This document shows, piece by piece, positions 60,275 to 64,000 of a DNA stretch of 64,000 bases (its first letter is position 1; every line of letters starts with the position of its first letter). Both the position numbers and the translations under genes were made by a program. Origin of the DNA: JAWRCU01 sp033542235 (lineage in GTDB: Bacteria > Pseudomonadota > Alphaproteobacteria > Rhizobiales > Rhizobiaceae); NCBI RefSeq assembly GCF_033542235.1, contig NZ_JAWRCU010000025.1:1-64000 (forward strand). The letters run 5' to 3'. The notes beneath the pieces were generated by a model, which saw nothing but the letters and a program-made list of their open reading frames with translations, was not told the origin of the DNA and searched no databases.

Positions 60275-61294
60275 ATGCGGTCGGCTATCTCTTACGGCAT
60301 TGTTCTCGCTGCCGTCATGGCGGCGGGCGTCGCGCATGCCGAAAAGAAGTTGAGCGGCAGCTTCGTGGCCGATGCGAGCTGCCCGGCGACGCAGTCGATC
60401 AAGAGCGGCAGGAATCCCGGCAACATAAGCACCGCGATCGGCCAGAATTACGATCTGCTCGCAGGCAACAAGGATGAACCGACGCATTATCTCATCCGCG
60501 TGCCTGGCGCCGACCCGGAGCGGCGCTGGGTGAAGGTGACCTGCGGGCATGTGTCCGGCCAGGGCGCAGCGAATGAGCCCGGCGCTTCAGCAACGCCGGC
60601 TGCGCCGCAGAAGCGAGCGGCTTCCGGCACTGGCAAGCCCGACTATATCTTTGCACTGAGCTGGCAGCCGGCCTTCTGCGAGACCAGGCCGGAGAAAAGC
60701 GAATGCAAGGCCGAGATGGCCGATGGTTTCGATGCCAGCCGCTTTACGCTGCACGGACTTTGGCCCGAGCCTAATGGCAATTTCTATTGCGGCGTGAGTG
60801 CTGACGACAGAGCAAAGGATTCACCGGGCCACTGGCGGGATTTGCCGCCGGTCGAACTCGATGCAGCGACGCGGCAGCAGCTCGATCAGGTGATGCCGGG
60901 TACCGCTTCTCAGCTCGAAAGGCATGAGTGGATCAAGCACGGCACCTGTTCGGGCCTCAGCCAACAGGCGTATTTCTCCGAAGCGCTGACCCTGATGCGC
61001 ACCGTCAACGGCTCGGCCGCCCGCGATCTCTTTGCGCAGAATGTCGGCCGCGAGCTTACGTCGGATCAGATACGCGACGCCTTCGATAAAGCCTTCGGCG
61101 CAGGGGCGGGGAAACGGGTACGTGTGGCCTGTGTCAAGGATCCGTCCAGCGGCCGCAGGCTGATCAGCGAACTCACGCTTGGGCTGACTGGTCCGCTTGG
61201 TCCTGACAGCTCCCTGGCCAGCCTGATAATGGCATCCTCGCCCACGGGCGCCGGTTGCCCGAAAGGATTCGTGGACCGGCCCCGGCCTCAATAA
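60275..61294 (+). CDS. Secreted ribonuclease T2 family protein
   Basis: This exported RNase of 339 residues has a signal peptide (ISYGIVLAAVMAAGVAHA-EKK) that places it in the periplasm. Both catalytic motifs are intact: CAS I FTLHGLWPE and CAS II EWIKHGTCSG. Cysteines at the usual positions (AFCETRP, FYCGV, HGTCSG, VACVKD, GCPKGF) would form disulfides. Roughly 100 residues of additional sequence, with its own Cys pair, precede the RNase domain, and a low-complexity linker links them. ATG 60275 follows GGGAGG by four bases. Confidence 0.92.
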   Translation: MRSAISYGIVLAAVMAAGVAHAEKKLSGSFVADASCPATQSIKSGRNPGNISTAIGQNYDLLAGNKDEPTHYLIRVPGADPERRWVKVTCGHVSGQGAANEPGASATPAAPQKRAASGTGKPDYIFALSWQPAFCETRPEKSECKAEMADGFDASRFTLHGLWPEPNGNFYCGVSADDRAKDSPGHWRDLPPVELDAATRQQLDQVMPGTASQLERHEWIKHGTCSGLSQQAYFSEALTLMRTVNGSAARDLFAQNVGRELTSDQIRDAFDKAFGAGAGKRVRVACVKDPSSGRRLISELTLGLTGPLGPDSSLASLIMASSPTGAGCPKGFVDRPRPQ

Positions 61295-61389
61295 CGGCTC
61301 TCCGCCGTCATCGAAAGCCATCTCTCGCTGCGCAAGCAAAGCTGATAGGATCGACAGATCGGTGATCCGTTGCCCGCAGAGGTTACTGA

Positions 61390-61725
61390 ATGAACACTGA
61401 AAGTTCCTGGACCGTCGACTCGATCGAGGATCACATCAGCGTCACCGATCCGGAAGGTGAGACCCGCGCAGTCGAGCTCGAGGAGCTCGGCGGGGTAATG
61501 ATCGAGACCAATGACAGCGGGCCATTCGATGCCGATGTCTGGTGGTTGTTGTTCGGCGCCGACGGCCGGCTGGCCTGCGCCTTTCCGCAAGGCGCTGTCG
61601 GGGAGAAGGAAGCGGTCGCCCTGCTCAGCGCGCTGCCGGGCTTCGACCATGAGGCAATGGTCATGGCGATGGGCTCGACGACAAATGCCGTGTTTCCGGT
61701 GTGGAGGCTCGATCCGACGGCATGA
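61390..61725 (+). CDS. Conserved small protein of unknown function
   Basis: This 111-residue acidic cytoplasmic protein has no signal or membrane segment. The pattern ETNDSGPFDADVWWLLFG and CAFPQGAVGEKEAVALLSALPGFD recalls a widespread unassigned bacterial family of about the same length. No enzymatic motif is visible. It follows the RNase T2 gene by 95 bases in the same direction and may be cotranscribed. Confidence 0.8.
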   Translation: MNTESSWTVDSIEDHISVTDPEGETRAVELEELGGVMIETNDSGPFDADVWWLLFGADGRLACAFPQGAVGEKEAVALLSALPGFDHEAMVMAMGSTTNAVFPVWRLDPTA

Positions 61726-61751
61726 AAGCCAGCCTCTCGAGATGATGCTCG

Positions 61752-62438
61752 TCACGCTTTCGGGGGCAGAGGAAAGAGGGTCAGGAAGCGTTCGGCGAGT
61801 GCGCGGTTGCCGGTGACAGAGAGGGCTCCGTCGGCCGCAAGCGCATCGAACGACTGCCCGCCATAAACGGCTGCTCCAAGTCCAGCCGGGGTGCCTTCGA
61901 AGATCACGTCGGCGGTGTCGAATTCTTTCCGTGTCACGCCGATCCCGCCCCTGCCGATGCGGACGAGGAAGCTCTCCGGTCCGAACCGCACCCCGATGCG
62001 GGCATCCATGTCAGCTGCACGTTCCGAACTGAACATGGTGAGAAACGACGACATCAGCCCCACCGCGCTGATCGGCATCGTCGGATCGTGATGGGGCGAG
62101 CGTATGGCCCAGCGCCCCATGCTCTCGATGATCGGCCTTGCCTCAAGGCCCCATGGCGTCAGCTCATAGACCTGCACGGAGGCCGGCGGCGGCAGCTTCC
62201 TGCGCTGGACTATGCCGAACTCCTCGAGCCCTTCCAGCCTTTGCGTGAGCACATTGGCGCTAATGCCGGGGAGGTCGCCCCTCAGATCGCTGAAGCGCTT
62301 CGGTCCGAACATCAACTCGCGCACGATCAACAGCGCCCAGCGCTCGCCGATCAGATCCAGGGCGTGAGCGGTTCCGCAGGCGTCTTCATAGCGGCGCCGT
62401 GAGGAATCTGAATGCTTGGTTATTTTTTCTAACTTCAT
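61752..62438 (-). CDS. HxlR-type winged-helix regulator with SCP2-like C-terminal domain
   Basis: This 228-residue regulator has an HxlR winged helix at 18-105 (CGTAHALDLIGERWALLIVRELMFGPKRFSDLRGDLPGISANVLTQRLEGLE). Cys21 sits at the conserved N-terminal position often used for redox sensing. The C-terminal 110 residues look like a sterol-carrier-protein-2/ligand-binding fold. The start lies 66 bases from the divergent VOC gene, its probable target. The in-frame ATG at 62438 gives the normal N terminus. Confidence 0.9.
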   Translation of the reverse strand: MKLEKITKHSDSSRRRYEDACGTAHALDLIGERWALLIVRELMFGPKRFSDLRGDLPGISANVLTQRLEGLEEFGIVQRRKLPPPASVQVYELTPWGLEARPIIESMGRWAIRSPHHDPTMPISAVGLMSSFLTMFSSERAADMDARIGVRFGPESFLVRIGRGGIGVTRKEFDTADVIFEGTPAGLGAAVYGGQSFDALAADGALSVTGNRALAERFLTLFPLPPKA

Positions 62439-62504
62439 AGTTGCAATTTATAACACCAAGGCTTATGACGGTCAAATCGAAACCTCAGGAGAGGAGCATC
62501 CGAA

Positions 62505-62933
62505 ATGCCCAAAATGATTTTCGTGAACCTGCCGGTAGCGGACCTGAAGCGTTCCATTGGCTTCTATGAGGCGGTCGGCGCGACGAAGAACCCGCAGTTC
62601 TCCGACGATACCGCTGCCTGCATGGTGGTCTCCGACGCGATCTATGTCATGCTGCTTACGCACGAGAAGTTCCGGCAGTTCACGCCCAAGACGATCGCCG
62701 ACGCGCGCTCGACAAGCGAGGTGCTGCTGTGCCTTTCCGCCGATAGCCGCGATGGCGTCGACGAGATCGTCGGCAAGGCTGCCGCCGGCGGCAGGCTCGA
62801 TCCGTGCCCGAAGCAGGATTACGGCTTCATGTATGGCCGCAGCTTCGAGGACCCGGACGGCCATATCTGGGAAGTCATGTGGATGGATGTCGAGGCAGCC
62901 ATGAAGGCCGGCGGCGAGACGGCTGCGGCCTGA
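62505..62933 (+). CDS. VOC-family (glyoxalase/bleomycin-resistance-fold) protein
   Basis: This 142-residue metal-dependent fold protein starts KMIFVNLPVADLKRSIGFYEAVGA and has a second half ending FEDPDGHIWEVMWMD, the typical VOC terminus with a His and Glu for metal. The middle (YVMLLTHEKFRQFTPK) matches a lactoylglutathione-lyase-like subgroup found beside regulators. GAGGAG lies upstream. It is divergent from the HxlR regulator and precedes an exported hydrolase gene by about 100 bases. Confidence 0.91.
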   Translation: MPKMIFVNLPVADLKRSIGFYEAVGATKNPQFSDDTAACMVVSDAIYVMLLTHEKFRQFTPKTIADARSTSEVLLCLSADSRDGVDEIVGKAAAGGRLDPCPKQDYGFMYGRSFEDPDGHIWEVMWMDVEAAMKAGGETAAA

Positions 62934-63032
62934 TGCGGCCCCGGTGACTGACTGCCGATTTGGATGAGAATGGCGCTGGCCGAGAAGCGGGCCGCCCGCG
63001 GGCCGGACACGCCGAAGATTGGGAGAACATCG

Positions 63033-63923
63033 ATGAAGACGCTTTCAACGCTCGGGGCCGTCGCGACGCTGGTCGCGACCGCAGCACATGCCGAAGTGAA
63101 GACCGGCTATGTGGCAGCGAACGGCCTCAACTACTATTACGAGATCAGCGGCGAGGGTGAGCCGTTGCTCCTGCTGCATGGCGGTCTTGGCTCGACCGAC
63201 ATGTTCAAACCGATCATGCCGGCGCTGACCGAGCACAGGCAGGTCATCGCGCTTGATCTGCAGGGGCACGGCCGCACCGAGCTCGGGGACCGCAAGATGG
63301 ACCTCTTCGACATGGGCGACGACATGGCTGCCGTGCTCAAGTCGCTCGGCTACGACAAGCTCGACGTGCTCGGCTATTCCTTCGGTGCGGGCGTTGGTTT
63401 CCGCTTCGCCGTACAGCACCCGGAGATGGTGCGCCGCCTGGCCATCGTCTCGGCCGGCTATTCGGAGGAGGGCTTCTACCCCGAAATCCGCGCCCAGCAG
63501 GTCCAGATATCAGCCGCCGCTGCGGAGTTCATGAAGGACACGCCCATGTACAAGTCCTACATGGCCGTGGCACCGAAGCCGGAGGACTTTCCGCGCCTGC
63601 TTCAGAGCATCGGCGAGCTGATGAGCGAACACTTCGACTGGTCCGAGGATGTGAAGAAGCTCGCCATGCCGACCATGCTCGTCTTCGGCGACAGCGACAT
63701 GTACAGGCCCGAGCATATCGTGAAATTCTACCAGTTGCTCGGCGGCGGCCTCAAGGACGCTGGCTGGATGCGCGAGAACATCTCGCAGAACCGGCTGGCA
63801 ATTATCCCCAACGCGACGCACTATGACATCTTCTACTCGCCGGCGCTTCCGGCGACGGTGCTGGGCTTCCTCGATGGCACCGACAAGCCGAAGAGCTGGA
63901 ACGAGGTGGTCGAGGCAAAGTAG
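63033..63923 (+). CDS. Exported alpha/beta hydrolase
   Basis: This 296-residue serine hydrolase has a signal peptide (TLGAVATLVATAAHA-EVK). The oxyanion region is LLLLHGGLGSTDMFKP, and the nucleophile Ser is in VLGYSFGAGVGFRFA. The catalytic acid is likely in FGDSDMYRPEH and the His in NATHYDIFYSP. ATG 63033 is chosen because GGGAG lies eight bases upstream and the signal peptide then starts the protein; the frame opens at 62964. It likely forms a unit with the VOC gene. The ester or epoxide substrate is unknown. Confidence 0.88.
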   Translation: MKTLSTLGAVATLVATAAHAEVKTGYVAANGLNYYYEISGEGEPLLLLHGGLGSTDMFKPIMPALTEHRQVIALDLQGHGRTELGDRKMDLFDMGDDMAAVLKSLGYDKLDVLGYSFGAGVGFRFAVQHPEMVRRLAIVSAGYSEEGFYPEIRAQQVQISAAAAEFMKDTPMYKSYMAVAPKPEDFPRLLQSIGELMSEHFDWSEDVKKLAMPTMLVFGDSDMYRPEHIVKFYQLLGGGLKDAGWMRENISQNRLAIIPNATHYDIFYSPALPATVLGFLDGTDKPKSWNEVVEAK

Positions 63924-63948
63924 CTCCCGCCTTCGCCATGGGACAATT

Positions 63949-63975
63949 CGAAGCGGGGCGCATTGCCCCGCTTCG
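63949..63975. terminator. Strong hairpin after the exported hydrolase gene
   Basis: An 11-bp perfect stem (CGAAGCGGGGC / GCCCCGCTTCG) with a GCATT loop starts 26 bases after the hydrolase stop. No T-tract follows. It is the likely 3' end of the VOC-hydrolase transcript. Confidence 0.6.
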
Positions 63976-64000
63976 CGCCATCGCCTAAATAGCGCGCAAC

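Noticed and set aside
1..64000. CRISPR array, prophage, integrase or insertion sequence
   Set aside because: No regularly spaced direct repeats, phage structural genes, integrases or transposases were seen on either strand.

Overview
The window is GC-rich DNA with dense coding on both strands. It looks like a chromosomal segment of an alphaproteobacterium of the order Rhizobiales, most likely Mesorhizobium or a close relative. Three things suggest this: three long intergenic palindromic mosaic repeats (1963-2120, 26342-26500, 44674-44832) of the kind scattered through rhizobial genomes; a reductive pyrimidine-degradation cluster with a RutR-type regulator and an NMT1/THI5-like ABC transporter; and LPS/envelope genes typical of the group. 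The genus is inferred from pattern memory, not from a database search. I see no rRNA, tRNA, CRISPR array, integrase or insertion sequence.

Layout. 1-1809: a lone ALDH7-type aldehyde dehydrogenase. 2154-10106: pbpC beside a bacterial alpha-2-macroglobulin gene that carries a one-base frameshift, a classic peptidoglycan-repair/protease-trap pairing. 10393-18005: tamA-tamB, with an internally duplicated tamB. 18265-29015: a complete peptide-type ABC importer followed by a pyrrolysine-free MttB-family methyltransferase and an FAD-plus-GcvT demethylating dehydrogenase, a probable uptake-and-demethylation pathway for a methylated amine. 29129-30399: a lytic-transglycosylase lipoprotein and a small membrane protein. 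30575-33252: preT-preA, the two subunits of NAD-dependent dihydropyrimidine dehydrogenase. 33408-39223: an accessory block with GNAT genes (one broken), a VapBC toxin-antitoxin pair, DoxX, two SDRs with a divergent MmyB-type regulator, and an Rrf2 regulator with an AhpD-like protein. 39302-49225: rutR, omega-aminotransferase, cupin, beta-ureidopropionase-type amidohydrolase, dihydropyrimidinase, a second cupin and a four-gene ABC importer, ending in a clear terminator. 49497-64000: a CHRD protein; a GT2/LABN/GT39 glycan-modifying trio; a TPP enzyme with a class III CoA transferase; a quinone-oxidoreductase-like dehydrogenase with divergent LysR; an M50-CBS protease; a lipase-like hydrolase; a secreted RNase T2; a small conserved protein; and an HxlR regulator divergent from a VOC protein and an exported hydrolase.

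How the parts work together. PreTA, dihydropyrimidinase, the amidohydrolase and the aminotransferase make up the full reductive route uracil/thymine -> dihydropyrimidine -> N-carbamoyl-beta-amino acid -> beta-amino acid -> semialdehyde, with the ABC importer as likely supplier. Near-identical RutR-like boxes lie in front of preT and of the aminotransferase, which ties the two halves together across the accessory block. The most novel-looking system is the 18-29 kb methylated-amine module, which has an MttB homologue but no corrinoid protein in the window. Two apparent single-base deletions (alpha-2-macroglobulin and a GNAT gene) are each repaired by adding one T to a TT run, so sequencing error should be excluded before calling them mutations.
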